Program-made: the position numbers and the translations under genes
Shown: in pieces, positions 35,567-44,030 of the stretch
How positions within the stretch are numbered: the stretch's first letter is position 1
Layout: every line of letters starts with the position of its first letter
Source of the DNA: Natronomonas gomsonensis
GTDB lineage: Archaea; Halobacteriota; Halobacteria; Halobacteriales; Haloarculaceae
Direction of reading: 5' to 3'
Assembly: GCF_024300825.1 (NCBI RefSeq)
Contig: NZ_CP101323.1
Coordinates: 744,001 to 808,000, forward strand
Length of the DNA stretch: 64,000 bases
The notes under the pieces: model-generated
Seen by the model: only the letters and a program-made list of their open reading frames with translations
Told to the model about the DNA's origin: nothing
The model's database searches: none

Positions 35567-36604
35567 ATGACCGAGGACGCCGAACACCGTCGACTCGTCA
35601 TCGCTGGCTCCGGTATCGCAGGACTCACGGCGGCGATTTACGCCGCACGCTCGAACAACGACCCGCTCGTGTTGGAGGGGCCCGAACCCGGCGGTCAACT
35701 CACCCTGACGACCGACGTGGCGAACTACCCCGGCTTCCCCGACGGCATCGGCGGACCGGACCTCGTCAACAACATGAAAGAGCAGGCCGAGCAGTTCGGC
35801 ACCGAAATCGACCACGGCGTCATCGTCGACGTAGAGCCCGGCCAACCCCACCGCATCGAAATGCGCGACGGCACCGTCTACACCGCCGACGCCTTCATCG
35901 CCGCCTCGGGCGCCTCCGCGCGCACTCTCGGCGTCCCCGGCGAAGACGAGTTGATGGGCTACGGCGTCTCCACCTGTGCCACCTGCGATGGCGCGTTCTT
36001 CCGCGGCGAGGACATGCTCGTCGTCGGGGGCGGCGACGCCGCCTGCGAGGAGGCCGCCTTCCTCACGAAGTTCGCCGACACCGTCTACATCGCCCACCGC
36101 CGCGAGGAGTTCCGAGCGGAAGACTACTGGACCGATCGCATCCGCGAACTCGAAGACGAGGGTGCCGTCGAGGTGATGACCAACACCGAACTCCTCGAAA
36201 TCGAGGGCACCGCCGAGGAGGGCATCGAAAGCGTCCGCCTCGCGCGCAACCCCGAGGGGTACCCGAAGGAGAAACTCGACGACCCCGACACCGAGGAGTT
36301 CGACCTCCCCGTCGGCGCCGTGTTCATGGCCATCGGCCACACGCCGAACACCGACTACCTCGAAGACACCGGCGTCGAGATGGACGACACCGGCTACATC
36401 CAGACCGTCGGCGGTTCCGGCGGCGGGCAGACGAAGACGGACGTTTCCGGCATCTTCGGCGCCGGCGACGTGGTCGACTATCACTACCAGCAGGCCATCA
36501 CGGCCGGTGGGATGGGATGTAAGGCCGCCATCGACGCCGACGAGTATCTCGAAGAACTGGAGCGCGCCGAGAAGACGGCTGACGCCGCGGCGGCCGACGA
36601 CTGA
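35567..36604 (+). CDS. trxB: Thioredoxin-disulfide reductase
   Basis: A 345-aa FAD/NAD(P)H flavoprotein that passes electrons to thioredoxin. It has the N-terminal FAD motif VIAGSGIAGLTAAIYAARS, then GGQLTLTTDVANYPGFPDG and the redox-active disulfide C137-x-x-C140 (STCATCDGAFF). The second Rossmann motif VVGGGDAACEEA is followed by HRREEF, and the C-terminal FAD contact is FGAGDVVDY. The ATG at 35567 follows an AT-rich ACTTACAT about 32 nt upstream. The C-terminal ~20 residues are an acidic Ala/Asp tail. It shares a 137-nt divergent promoter region with the R2lox gene. Confidence 0.94.
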   Translation: MTEDAEHRRLVIAGSGIAGLTAAIYAARSNNDPLVLEGPEPGGQLTLTTDVANYPGFPDGIGGPDLVNNMKEQAEQFGTEIDHGVIVDVEPGQPHRIEMRDGTVYTADAFIAASGASARTLGVPGEDELMGYGVSTCATCDGAFFRGEDMLVVGGGDAACEEAAFLTKFADTVYIAHRREEFRAEDYWTDRIRELEDEGAVEVMTNTELLEIEGTAEEGIESVRLARNPEGYPKEKLDDPDTEEFDLPVGAVFMAIGHTPNTDYLEDTGVEMDDTGYIQTVGGSGGGQTKTDVSGIFGAGDVVDYHYQQAITAGGMGCKAAIDADEYLEELERAEKTADAAAADD

Positions 36605-36673
36605 CGCGACCGCGCTGGCAGCAGCGACGCATCCGACCGGAAATTCCTTTTGTGGGCACGCGGTAAGTCACCT

Positions 36674-36958
36674 ATGGCAGACGAAACCGTTACCCTACAC
36701 ATCGACGGCCCCGACGGCGACGACGAAGTGACCCTTCCCACCGAGATGCTGGATTTGATGCGCGAAAACGACGAGTCCAACGCCGAAATCGTCGGCGACC
36801 TCGCGCTGTTCTCCTGTGCCCAGCGCATCCACGCGACCGTCCACCACGCCGAGGGCGGCGACACCGAGGAGTACGAGGCCATCGAGGAACAGACGATGGA
36901 CCTGTTCGAGGACCGCTTCGGCGCCTCCTACGCCGAGTTGACCGGCCACCAGCACTAA
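36674..36958 (+). CDS. Small acidic conserved hypothetical protein
   Basis: A 94-aa acidic protein, unrecognised. It starts MADETVTLHIDGPDGDDEV (a beta-strand-like ubiquitin/S4-sized segment), followed by helical sequence with a single Cys (FSCAQRIHATVHHAEGG) and a His-rich C-terminus ending in HQH. The ATG at 36674 is preferred over an in-frame codon eight residues upstream. It is co-oriented with trxB, 69 nt after it. Function is unknown. Confidence 0.65.
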   Translation: MADETVTLHIDGPDGDDEVTLPTEMLDLMRENDESNAEIVGDLALFSCAQRIHATVHHAEGGDTEEYEAIEEQTMDLFEDRFGASYAELTGHQH

Positions 36959-36984
36959 GCGGCTAACTGTACTTCTCGCGTAGA

Positions 36985-37644
36985 CTACGGCACCGTCCAG
37001 TGGAGGACGACGCCGTCGTCGACTCGTTCCACTTCTTCGAGTTCCAACTCAGGGAAGTCGTCGACGAACCCCTCGCCGTCGGCCAGCGTCGGCGCCTCAC
37101 GGCCGCCGATAACGAGGTTCCCGACGTACACCGAACACTCATCGACGAGGCCGGCCTCGAACAGCGAGAAGATGAGTTCACCGCCGCCTTCGACCATGAG
37201 GCGCTCGATGCCCTCGGCTTCGAGAGCGTCGAACGCTCGCGGAAGGTCGACCCGCTCCGTCCCCGCGACGACGAGGGTGGCGCCCGCGGCTTCGAGACAG
37301 TCACGTCGGTCGGTCGGCGCCGCCTCGCTCGTCAACACGTACGTCTCGCGGTCGCCATCGAGTACGGCAGCGTCAGCGGCCGTTCGGCATCGGGAATCCG
37401 CGACGACGCAAACAGGCGGGTCGGAATCGGCGCCCCGAACATCTCTGCGGTGGCTCTCGTCGTAGCGGACCAAGGAAGGGTCATCGGCCAACACGGTTCC
37501 GACGCCGACCATCACGGCATCGGCTTCCGCCCGCAGGCGGTCGACGCGTGCGAAATCGGCCTCGCCGCTGATGGCGATTTGCTCGCGCCGCCGAGAGGAG
37601 AGTTTGCCGTCGGCGCTGACCGCGGCGTTGACGAACACGTCCAT
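36985..37644 (-). CDS. Diaminohydroxyphosphoribosylaminopyrimidine-type reductase (RibD C-domain)
   Basis: A 219-aa stand-alone RibD C-terminal (DHFR-like) reductase. In archaea this reduces the ribosyl side chain of 2,5-diamino-6-(ribosylamino)-4(3H)-pyrimidinone 5'-phosphate in riboflavin/F420 deazaflavin precursor synthesis, using NAD(P)H. Hallmarks: FVNAAVSADGKLSSRRREQI, AVMVGVGTVLADDPSL (substrate/NADPH loop), and LMVEGGGELIFSLFEAGLVDE. It is compact with no deaminase domain, as in other archaea. The start is the ATG at 37644. It converges on the hypothetical gene at 36674 and lies downstream of copA in the same orientation (54 nt). Confidence 0.9.
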   Translation of the reverse strand: MDVFVNAAVSADGKLSSRRREQIAISGEADFARVDRLRAEADAVMVGVGTVLADDPSLVRYDESHRRDVRGADSDPPVCVVADSRCRTAADAAVLDGDRETYVLTSEAAPTDRRDCLEAAGATLVVAGTERVDLPRAFDALEAEGIERLMVEGGGELIFSLFEAGLVDECSVYVGNLVIGGREAPTLADGEGFVDDFPELELEEVERVDDGVVLHWTVP

Positions 37645-37698
37645 ACCACGTCTCCGATGGCCGACGACAAAAGGGCTGTAGTCCGACCCGGCGCCGAC

Positions 37699-40269
37699 TT
37701 ACCGTCGGAGCGCCGCGAGGGGCCGCAACGGCAGCGGGACGTAGTCGTGGTCGGGCGTGTATCGGGCGAACGCGAGGCTGTTGGACATCACCGAGACGCT
37801 GGAGGCGGCCATCGCCGCGCCCGCAAGCGCCGGGTTCAGCAGGCCGAGCGAGGCAACCGGAATGAGCGCCGCGTTGTAGCCGAGCGCCCAAAACAGGTTC
37901 TGCCACACCTTCGAGATGGTAGCCTGCGAAACCCGGATGGCCTTCAGAACGTCGGCGGGGTCCGACCGCATCAGTGTCACGTCTGCGGCCTCCATCGCCA
38001 CGTCGGTTCCCGACCCGATGGCGACGCCGATGTGGGCGGTCGTCAGCGCGGGGGCGTCGTTGACGCCGTCACCGACCATCATCGCCCGGATGCCGTCCGA
38101 CTGGATGGCCTCGATTTCGTCGGCCTTCTCCTCGGGGAGGACGCCCGCGTGGACGTTCTCGGCGAGGATACCGACCTCCTCGGCGACGGCACGGGCCGTC
38201 CGCTCGTTGTCACCGGTAATCATGTACACGTCGTAGTCGCGTTCGGTCAGCGCCGCGACCGTCTCCTTGGCGGTCGGGCGAACGGTGTCGGCGGTGGCGA
38301 CGACGCCGACGACTGACCCGCCGACGGCCACCAACATCGCCGTCTTGCCCTCGCGTTCGAGCCGTTCCATCGCCTCGTCGGCGGGGTCGGTGTCGATGCC
38401 CGATTCGGCGAGTAGCGCCCGGTTGCCGACCAGCACCTCGCCGTACTCCGTGGTCGCTCGGACGCCCTTCCCGGGGACGTTCTCGAAGGACTCGACCGAC
38501 TGGAGGTCGATGTCCCGTTCCTCGGCGCCGTCGACGATGGCCTCTCCGAGTGGGTGTTCCGACCCGGATTCGGCGCTGGCGGCGACTTCGAGGACGAACG
38601 ACTCGTCGATTTCGGGTTCCAGCATCGCGCCACCGTCGGTTCGGGTGGCGTCGACTCCCTCAACGGCGACGACGTCGGTCAGAGACATCTCGCCCTCGGT
38701 GAGCGTGCCGGTCTTGTCGAAGACGACCGCGTCGACCTCCCGGACCTGTTCGAGCACGTCGCCGCCCTTGAACAGGACGCCGTTCTTCGCGGAGATGGTC
38801 GAACCGACCATCGTCGCCGCGGGGGTCGCAAGCCCCAGCGCACAGGGACAGGCGATGAGCACCGCCGAAGCGAACACAATCATCGAGAACTCGAACAGCG
38901 GGACGCCGCCCACGACCGGGCCACCGCCGACCTGCCCGAACGGGAGCAGTTCGACGAGTCCGTACAGTTGTCCGGGGAACAGATACCACAGCGTCGCCCA
39001 GAGGACGGCATTAGCCAACACCGCGGGGACGAAGTAGGCGCTGACGGTGTCCGCCACCCGCTGGATGTCGGGCTGTCGCGACTGGGCTTCCTTCACCCGA
39101 CGGACGATTTGTTGGATGGTGGTGTCCGAACCCACTTTCGTCGCCTCGACGACGAGGGCGCCGTTTTCGTTGACCGTCGACCCGACGACCTCGTCTCCGG
39201 GCGATTTCTCGACAGGGACGGACTCGCCGGTGAGCATCGATTCGTCGACGGCCGATTGGCCGTCACGGACGACGCCGTCGGTCGGGATTCGCTCACCCGG
39301 ACGGACCTTCATCCGGTCGCCGACCTCGACCTCGGACAGCGGGACGGTGACCTCCTTTCCATCGCGAATGACCGTCGCCTCCTCGGCTTCCATCTGCAAC
39401 AGCTCTTTGAGGGCATCGGAAGCCTGGGCTTTCGAGCGGGCCTCCAGCCAGTTGCCGACGGTGATGAACCAGAGGATGAACGCGACCGCTTCGAAGTACA
39501 GGCCGGCGGGGAGTTCGAAGACGAGAACGGCCGTGCTGAACAGGTACCCCGAACTGGTGCCGACGGCGACCAGTGTGTCCATGTTCGCGGTACGATTGCG
39601 GGTGGCTTTGTAGGCGCCGACGAGGAATTCACGGCCCAGCGTCGCCATCAGCGCCGTCGCGATGGCGAACTCGACAATCCCGAAGTCGACGCCGAACAGC
39701 GATTCCGGCCGCGGAAGCGGCGTTACCATCGTCGCCATCAGGTAGATGAACGGCGCGGTGAGAACGGCCCCGCCGACCACGAGGCGGCGCTGTTTCCGGA
39801 GTTCTCGCTCGGCGGGCGACTCGCCGTCTTCATCCGTCGACCCTTCGTCGTCGGCCCGGACGGGTTCGTAGCCCGCATCCTCGATGGCCTCGTAGACGGC
39901 GTCCAGCGAGAACGATTCGGGGTTGTACTCGATGGTTGCCTCGTCGGTCGCGTAGTTCACGTCCGCACGGACGACCCCCGGAACCCCGTCGAGTGCGTTC
40001 TCGACGGTCTCCGAGCAGTTCGTACAGTGCATGCCGACGACTTCGACCGTTCGGCGTTCGATGGTGGGGTCGTAGCCCGCATCCTCGATGGCCTCGTAGA
40101 TGGCCGACAGCGACACTTCTTCGGGGTCGTACTCGACGGTTGTATCGTCGGTCGCGTAGTTCGCCGACGCCGCAACGACTCCATCGAGTACTTCGACTGC
40201 GTCGGCGATGGTTTCCGAACACGTCGCACAGTGCATCCCGCCAACACCGATGCGTTCTCGTCTGGTCAT
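37699..40269 (-). CDS. copA: Copper-translocating P1B-type ATPase CopA
   Basis: An 856-aa heavy-metal P-type ATPase exporting Cu(I). Two N-terminal heavy-metal-binding domains have GMHCATC (C14/C17) and GMHCTNC (C82/C85). About eight membrane helices follow. The intramembrane CPC ([10 protein letters not shown], about residue 473), phosphorylation site [10 protein letters not shown] (about 518), HP motif SEHPLGEAI and hinge [10 protein letters not shown] complete the set. CPC plus double HMA supports Cu(I)/Ag(I) over Zn/Cd. The ATG at 40269 ([11 protein letters not shown]) trims an unlikely 29-residue extension. It is divergent from copZ across a 151-nt region, and the Lrp-TRASH gene beyond copZ is the probable regulator. 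Confidence 0.95.
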   Translation of the reverse strand: MTRRERIGVGGMHCATCSETIADAVEVLDGVVAASANYATDDTTVEYDPEEVSLSAIYEAIEDAGYDPTIERRTVEVVGMHCTNCSETVENALDGVPGVVRADVNYATDEATIEYNPESFSLDAVYEAIEDAGYEPVRADDEGSTDEDGESPAERELRKQRRLVVGGAVLTAPFIYLMATMVTPLPRPESLFGVDFGIVEFAIATALMATLGREFLVGAYKATRNRTANMDTLVAVGTSSGYLFSTAVLVFELPAGLYFEAVAFILWFITVGNWLEARSKAQASDALKELLQMEAEEATVIRDGKEVTVPLSEVEVGDRMKVRPGERIPTDGVVRDGQSAVDESMLTGESVPVEKSPGDEVVGSTVNENGALVVEATKVGSDTTIQQIVRRVKEAQSRQPDIQRVADTVSAYFVPAVLANAVLWATLWYLFPGQLYGLVELLPFGQVGGGPVVGGVPLFEFSMIVFASAVLIACPCALGLATPAATMVGSTISAKNGVLFKGGDVLEQVREVDAVVFDKTGTLTEGEMSLTDVVAVEGVDATRTDGGAMLEPEIDESFVLEVAASAESGSEHPLGEAIVDGAEERDIDLQSVESFENVPGKGVRATTEYGEVLVGNRALLAESGIDTDPADEAMERLEREGKTAMLVAVGGSVVGVVATADTVRPTAKETVAALTERDYDVYMITGDNERTARAVAEEVGILAENVHAGVLPEEKADEIEAIQSDGIRAMMVGDGVNDAPALTTAHIGVAIGSGTDVAMEAADVTLMRSDPADVLKAIRVSQATISKVWQNLFWALGYNAALIPVASLGLLNPALAGAAMAASSVSVMSNSLAFARYTPDHDYVPLPLRPLAALRR

Positions 40270-40374
40270 GGAGATACATACGGGCCCCTCGTTGATGCGG
40301 TTTGTCCCTTGAACACCGACCACTACAACGTCGCAAACCTTCGAAACCAAACTCAAAAACCGGATCTGTTTGGG

Positions 40375-40382
40375 TTATAAAA
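40375..40382 (+). promoter_or_regulatory. TATA box of copZ
   Basis: TTATAAAA is a near-consensus archaeal TATA box. A start about 27 nt downstream (around 40405) leaves a ~15-nt leader before the copZ ATG. It lies in the divergent copA-copZ spacer, where a copper-responsive regulator would be expected to bind. Confidence 0.55.
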
Positions 40383-40420
40383 GAGAAAACGGCAATAACG
40401 TGGGTCCCATATGAGTGAAT

Positions 40421-40618
40421 ATGCAAACGACACTGAACGTCGACGACATGGCGTGTGATGGGTGCGAAGCGAACGTCGAGGAAGCGATTCGTGGCGTCGC
40501 GGGCGTCACCGGCGTCGAAGCCGACCACGAGTCCGGGACCGTCGTCGTCGAGGGCGAGGCTGACACCGACGCGCTGGTCGCGGCCGTCGACGATGCCGGA
40601 TACGAGGCGTCGGCCTAA
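40421..40618 (+). CDS. copZ: CopZ-like copper chaperone (HMA domain)
   Basis: A 65-aa heavy-metal-associated domain with metal motif MACDGC near the N-terminus (M-x-C-x-x-C), the ferredoxin-like HMA fold and a length typical of CopZ. It probably hands Cu(I) to CopA, which is encoded divergently. The protein is more acidic than bacterial CopZ, as usual in haloarchaea. The ATG at 40421 is preferred to a GTG two codons upstream. Its stop codon overlaps the tail of the convergent regulator gene by 4 nt. Confidence 0.9.
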   Translation: MQTTLNVDDMACDGCEANVEEAIRGVAGVTGVEADHESGTVVVEGEADTDALVAAVDDAGYEASA

Positions 40619-41205
40619 GCCCCTTCTTTCAGTTCCTCGTAGCGCTCGACGAACCGCGCTTCACAGGAGCCACAGCAGAACTCGTAGCGTTCGCCGTCGA
40701 GCGTCGCGGTGACGCCCTCGCTGGTCACGGTGTTGCCGCACTCGGCACACTCCATGCCGAGCGTCGCCTCGCCCAACGCCGGGTGCCAGTCGGCGGCCAC
40801 GAGCGGTGACGCCGACACCGCCTCGATTGCGCCGGTGTCGAACGCCGCCGCGAGGTGGCGCTCTACGTCGCCGTCGGGAACCGACGCGACGACGAACAGT
40901 CGGCTATCGGCGGTCGCAAAGACGTGTTCGACGCCGTCGACGGAGCCGAGCGCCTCCCGGGCCGTCGTCGTTTCGCCGGGCGTCACATCGAGCGTCACGG
41001 CGACACGAACCCCATCGCTGAGTCGGGACCGGTCGATGTCGACGGTAAAACGCTCGACGATTCCCAACTCCCGAAGTCGGTCGATGCGGTCGCTCACGGC
41101 CGGCGCCGACAGCCCCACCTCCTCGGCCAAGTCGCTGTACGGTCGTCGCCCGTCGTCGAGTAGCAATCGAAGCAATCGCCTGTCGGTTTCGTCGAGGTCG
41201 CGCAT
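40615..41205 (-). CDS. Lrp/AsnC-type regulator with TRASH metal-sensing domain
   Basis: A 196-aa transcription factor. The N-terminal HTH is Lrp-like (DETDRRLLRLLLDDGRRPYS, then LSAPAVSDRIDRLRELGIVE), followed by a ligand-binding-like middle domain. The C-terminal TRASH zinc/copper-sensing module has CAECGNTV and, after about 16 residues, FCCGSCEARF. Relatives in archaea (CopR/CopT type) control copA and copZ, so this is the likely copper sensor for the adjacent pair. The start at 41205 (MRDLDETD) fits the Lrp family. Its 3' end overlaps copZ. Confidence 0.88.
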   Translation of the reverse strand: MRDLDETDRRLLRLLLDDGRRPYSDLAEEVGLSAPAVSDRIDRLRELGIVERFTVDIDRSRLSDGVRVAVTLDVTPGETTTAREALGSVDGVEHVFATADSRLFVVASVPDGDVERHLAAAFDTGAIEAVSASPLVAADWHPALGEATLGMECAECGNTVTSEGVTATLDGERYEFCCGSCEARFVERYEELKEGA

Positions 41206-41247
41206 ACCGGCGATTCGGTGGCGGGCCACAAACGGCTTGCGCCGCCG

Positions 41248-41727
41248 TCAGTCGACGCGTTCGGCGTAGCGGAAATCCGCTTCGCGTGCTTCGGGGAACG
41301 TCTCGTCGAAGCGTATCTGCCACCCCTCCAGTACGGTCGGGTCTCCAAGCGCGTTCGTCAACCGCGTCCGAACGTCAAGCACGTCGACGCCGTAGAAATC
41401 GTTCGGCACGCCCTGAAAGTACTGCAGTGCCGTCCGAAACAGCGAGCGCATCCCGTCGTCGTCCTCGAAGTCGAAGTGCTTGTAGGCGCCGGCGGCGACT
41501 TGGACCATCCCGTGAAGGAACTTGCTCTCGGTGGTGCCGCGACCGTAGTTGTACCACTCCGCCTCGAAACAGTCGTGTGACTCGTGGAACGCCGTCGAGT
41601 TGTACAGGCGGACGCCGTGTTCGGTCGCCCGGCGGAGCGTGGCGTGTTCCCACCGCCCGTCGGAGCGCCAGCCCGTCGGATTGCCGGCCGGCGGGTCGAC
41701 GCTCGAATCACGGGTGTGGTCGTCCAT
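41248..41727 (-). CDS. DUF309 family protein
   Basis: A 159-aa protein with the DUF309 signature: [16 protein letters not shown], then [19 protein letters not shown], and [14 protein letters not shown]. The fold is a small helical bundle with conserved His/Glu/Trp, biochemically undefined. The N-terminal ~25 residues are polar and probably disordered. It lies 9 nt after the end of the next gene upstream (41737-42186), same strand, so the two are probably co-transcribed. Confidence 0.85.
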   Translation of the reverse strand: MDDHTRDSSVDPPAGNPTGWRSDGRWEHATLRRATEHGVRLYNSTAFHESHDCFEAEWYNYGRGTTESKFLHGMVQVAAGAYKHFDFEDDDGMRSLFRTALQYFQGVPNDFYGVDVLDVRTRLTNALGDPTVLEGWQIRFDETFPEAREADFRYAERVD

Positions 41728-41736
41728 CGTCGGAAC

Positions 41737-42186
41737 CTACAGGTCCTTCGCGATGCCGCGCAGGTCGTTCATTCGCTCGCGTTTGCTTCGGATGTCTTCG
41801 GGCGACATGACCGTCGACAACGAGCTCTCGCGGACGTGTTCTTCGACGGTATCGACGGCGTGTTGGTCGATTTCGACGCTCGTGAGGTACTCCGCAAGTC
41901 GCTGGAGTTCCGCCTCCGAGGCGCGTTTGCCGCCATCGGCACCGGTTATCGACCACGCCAACTCCCGGGCGTCGGTCTTCTCGTCGTAGAGGTACGCGCC
42001 GCCGCCGAGGGCCAGCGTCTTCGTCGTGACCCACGGAACGACGTCGCGGTTGCCGTAGCCGAGGTCGTCGACGAGCATCGTCATCGCGCGATCCGACAGC
42101 GCGAACTGCCGGCGGCCGGACTGTCCGACCGAGACGTCGAGTTTCAGTTCGCCGTCTTCCTCGACGAGGTGTGGAGCGGTGGCCAT
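41737..42186 (-). CDS. Conserved haloarchaeal hypothetical protein
   Basis: A 149-aa soluble protein, unrecognised. The first half (HLVEEDGELKLDVSVGQSGR, then LSDRAMTMLVDDLGYG) looks alpha/beta. The C-terminal half is a long helix with charged periodicity (ELQRLAEYLTSVEIDQHA, then SPEDIRSKRERMNDLRGI), possibly a coiled coil. The start is the ATG at 42186. It is in a unit with DUF309 downstream and divergent from the tRNA-Leu(CAA) gene. Confidence 0.65.
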   Translation of the reverse strand: MATAPHLVEEDGELKLDVSVGQSGRRQFALSDRAMTMLVDDLGYGNRDVVPWVTTKTLALGGGAYLYDEKTDARELAWSITGADGGKRASEAELQRLAEYLTSVEIDQHAVDTVEEHVRESSLSTVMSPEDIRSKRERMNDLRGIAKDL

Positions 42187-42277
42187 ACCGGACCTTGCGG
42201 CTCCGGGTACTTCGGTCGCGCGGTTCGACCGAAAGACGCAACGCTTTACCCGACGCCTCTCTCAGAAACGGTTGCGT

Positions 42278-42361
42278 GCGAGGGTAGCCAAGCCCGGAAA
42301 CGGCGGCGGACTCAAGATCCGCTCCTGTAGAGGTCCGAGGGTTCAAATCCCTTCCCTCGCA
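42278..42361 (+). tRNA. tRNA-Leu (anticodon CAA)
   Basis: An 84-nt class II tRNA. Acceptor GCGAGGG pairs with CCCTCGC, the discriminator is A, and CCA is not encoded. The anticodon stem GCGGA/TCCGC closes the loop CTCAAGA, giving anticodon CAA (leucine, UUG). A long variable arm (TCCTGTAGAGGTCC-type) and T-arm GAGGG-TTCAAAT-CCCTT are visible. A TATA-like CTTTAC lies about 32 nt upstream. The 3' flank carries an unusual set of hairpins. Confidence 0.95.
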
Positions 42362-42364
42362 TGG

Positions 42365-42383
42365 CGAGGCGCCACGCGCCTCG
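42365..42383 (+). repeat. Hairpin 1 behind tRNA-Leu(CAA)
   Basis: A perfect 8-bp inverted repeat, CGAGGCGC / GCGCCTCG with loop CAC, starting 3 nt after the tRNA discriminator base. It could pair in the 3' trailer and influence processing or termination. A similar stem sits at the same distance behind the tRNA-Leu(UAG) gene. Confidence 0.6.
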
Positions 42384-42392
42384 GGAAGTCGA

Positions 42393-42407
42393 GCGGCCTC
42401 GTGCCGC
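42393..42407 (+). repeat. Hairpin 2 behind tRNA-Leu(CAA)
   Basis: A 5-bp inverted repeat GCGGC / GCCGC with loop CTCGT, the second of three successive stems in the 3' flank of the tRNA. Confidence 0.35.
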
Positions 42408-42421
42408 GAGACGCAACATGC

Positions 42422-42448
42422 GGAAGACCGCTCTTGGAGCGGCCTTCC
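42422..42448 (+). repeat. Hairpin 3 behind tRNA-Leu(CAA)
   Basis: A strong 12-bp stem with one A-C mismatch: GGAAGACCGCTC, loop TTG, GAGCGGCCTTCC. Its right arm runs into a 12-nt copy of the tRNA 3' end (42443-42454). It could be a terminator or a remnant of an attachment-like duplication. Confidence 0.5.
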
Positions 42449-42487
42449 CTCGCAAGATTCCTCACGAAACCGCCCACATAGCCGCGG

Positions 42488-42802
42488 CTACAGGTCCTCG
42501 GACAGTTCGTCGAAGCGGTTCTGGGCGGCCTCGTATCGCCGCTCGGTCTCGGCGGCGTCGTAGGTCCACTCGCCGTCGACGCGCTGTAGGACGGCGTTTT
42601 CGTGGCGACCCTCTTCGGGCAGGTCGGTCGTCTCGACGAGTCGGCCCTCCTGTTGGCCGCCCTCTTCGACGAAAATCAGTGCGTACTCCTCGCCGACCTG
42701 GTCGACGACGGCGGTATCACCACCGTCGGCGGCGACCACCGACCCGGAAACGAGCGTCATCGAAAGCAGTGCGACCACCAACAGCGCAAGTATCGAGCGC
42801 AT
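42488..42802 (-). CDS. Exported DUF3006-like small protein
   Basis: A 104-aa protein with a Sec-type signal peptide (MRSILALLVVALLSMTLVSG, cleavage near SVVAA). The mature part is a short beta-barrel-like domain resembling DUF3006: AVVDQVGEEYALIFVEEGGQ, then TTDLPEEGRHENAVL, with a C-terminal helix ERRYEAAQNRFDEL. It has no cysteine, so it is secreted rather than lipid-anchored. The ATG at 42802 was taken. Function is unknown. Confidence 0.7.
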   Translation of the reverse strand: MRSILALLVVALLSMTLVSGSVVAADGGDTAVVDQVGEEYALIFVEEGGQQEGRLVETTDLPEEGRHENAVLQRVDGEWTYDAAETERRYEAAQNRFDELSEDL

Positions 42803-42842
42803 CGCGGCAAGGTGGCCGCGTTTCGGTACATAAACTCGAGGG

Positions 42843-43106
42843 TCAGTCTTCGGCCGCTTCGACGGCGGCGACTTCGCCGACCGAGGCCCACCCGTCGTCT
42901 GTCTCGCGGCCGGCGACGAGGGGGTCGTCCTCGCCGTCGGTGACTAGCCGGTAGGTCGTTCCCTCGCTATCGACGCCCTCGGCCTGAAACGCCTCTTGGA
43001 AGAACTCCGCCGAGCGCATCTTCAAGACGACCGTCGCATCGTCTTCGAACGTCAGTCGAACGTCACGGGGCGTGATGTTGTGGATGCGCTTTGCGAGGGT
43101 GTTCAT
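42843..43106 (-). CDS. Conserved haloarchaeal hypothetical protein
   Basis: An 87-aa protein, unrecognised, starting MNTLAKRIHNITPRDVRLTF. It has a mixed alpha/beta pattern and a low-complexity Ala/Glu/Val tail (GEVAAVEAAED). The ATG at 43106 is preferred over an in-frame start nine codons upstream. It is upstream of, and co-oriented with, the DUF3006-like gene (40 nt), and divergent from the IMPase gene. Confidence 0.6.
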   Translation of the reverse strand: MNTLAKRIHNITPRDVRLTFEDDATVVLKMRSAEFFQEAFQAEGVDSEGTTYRLVTDGEDDPLVAGRETDDGWASVGEVAAVEAAED

Positions 43107-43171
43107 ATCGGATACAGCGAATTGGGTCGGCAAATCGGTGGCGCTTTCCGCGCCGCTTTCGGAGTTCCGGT

Positions 43172-43963
43172 ATGAGCGAGCGTGCGGACTGTGCCTTGCG
43201 GGCGGCCGAGGCGGGCGCGGCGGTGGCCTCGGGGTCGTTCCGGGAAGGCATCGCCGTCGAGACGAAGGGACAGAAGACGGACGTGGTGACCCAAGCCGAC
43301 CACGACGCTCAGGCGCAGGTCGTCTCGACGATTCGGGACCACTACGCCGACGACCCTATCGTCGGCGAAGAGGACGAAGAACTCGGTGCCGTTCCCGACA
43401 GGGGTTCGGCGTGGGTCGTCGACCCAATCGACGGGACGAACAACTTCGTTCGGGGGATACGGACGTGGGCGACGAGCGTCGCGGCGACGGTCGACGGCGA
43501 ACCACACGCGGGGGCGACCGTCTGTCCCGCGCTGGAGGATACCTACCTGCTCGATTCGGGAACTGCACACCGAAACGGCGAGGAACTGTCGGTCAGCGAC
43601 CGAACCGACCCCGAGGAGTTCGTCGTCGTGCCGACGGTGTGGTGGGAGTTCGACCGCCGCGAGGAGTACGCTGCCGCCTGTGCGGGCATCGTCGAACGGT
43701 TCGGCGACATGCGCCGGTTCGGCTCGGCCCAACTCGAACTCGCGCTGTGTGCGGCCGGTGCCATCGACGGCGTGATTACGAACGTCCGCGTGAGCCCGTG
43801 GGATAGCCTCGTCGGCGTCGGACTGGTCGAAGCCGCAGGCGGCGTCGTCACCGACATCGACGGTGACCCGTGGCGCCACGACAGCCGTGGACTGGTCGCC
43901 TCCAACGGCCAAGCCCACGACGCGGTGCTGGCGGCGGCCCGAGAAGCAGAGAGCGTTCGATAA
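43172..43963 (+). CDS. Inositol monophosphatase family phosphatase
   Basis: A 263-aa Li+-sensitive phosphatase family member (IMPase/FBPase/CysQ type), hydrolysing inositol phosphates, fructose-1,6-bisphosphate or PAP with Mg2+. Metal motifs are VVTQADHDAQ with IVGEEDEE (first Glu) and the signature WVVDPIDGTNNFVRG (about residues 82-95). The C-terminal Asp motif is in NVRVSPWDSLVGVGLVEAAG. The catalytic set is complete. In archaea many such enzymes are dual IMPase/FBPase, and specificity cannot be read here. The ATG at 43172 is used. Confidence 0.9.
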   Translation: MSERADCALRAAEAGAAVASGSFREGIAVETKGQKTDVVTQADHDAQAQVVSTIRDHYADDPIVGEEDEELGAVPDRGSAWVVDPIDGTNNFVRGIRTWATSVAATVDGEPHAGATVCPALEDTYLLDSGTAHRNGEELSVSDRTDPEEFVVVPTVWWEFDRREEYAAACAGIVERFGDMRRFGSAQLELALCAAGAIDGVITNVRVSPWDSLVGVGLVEAAGGVVTDIDGDPWRHDSRGLVASNGQAHDAVLAAAREAESVR

Positions 43964-44030
43964 CCCCGGCCGTGTACGACCCTCGCCAGCGACCGGAAGG
44001 GTGAAAACACCACAAGCCGGGCATTCGGGC

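Noticed and set aside
42361-42480. Protein-coding ORF starting with the ATG at the tRNA-Leu 3' end
   Set aside because: The region is a series of hairpins with basic, arginine-rich translation in the open frames, unlike haloarchaeal proteins.
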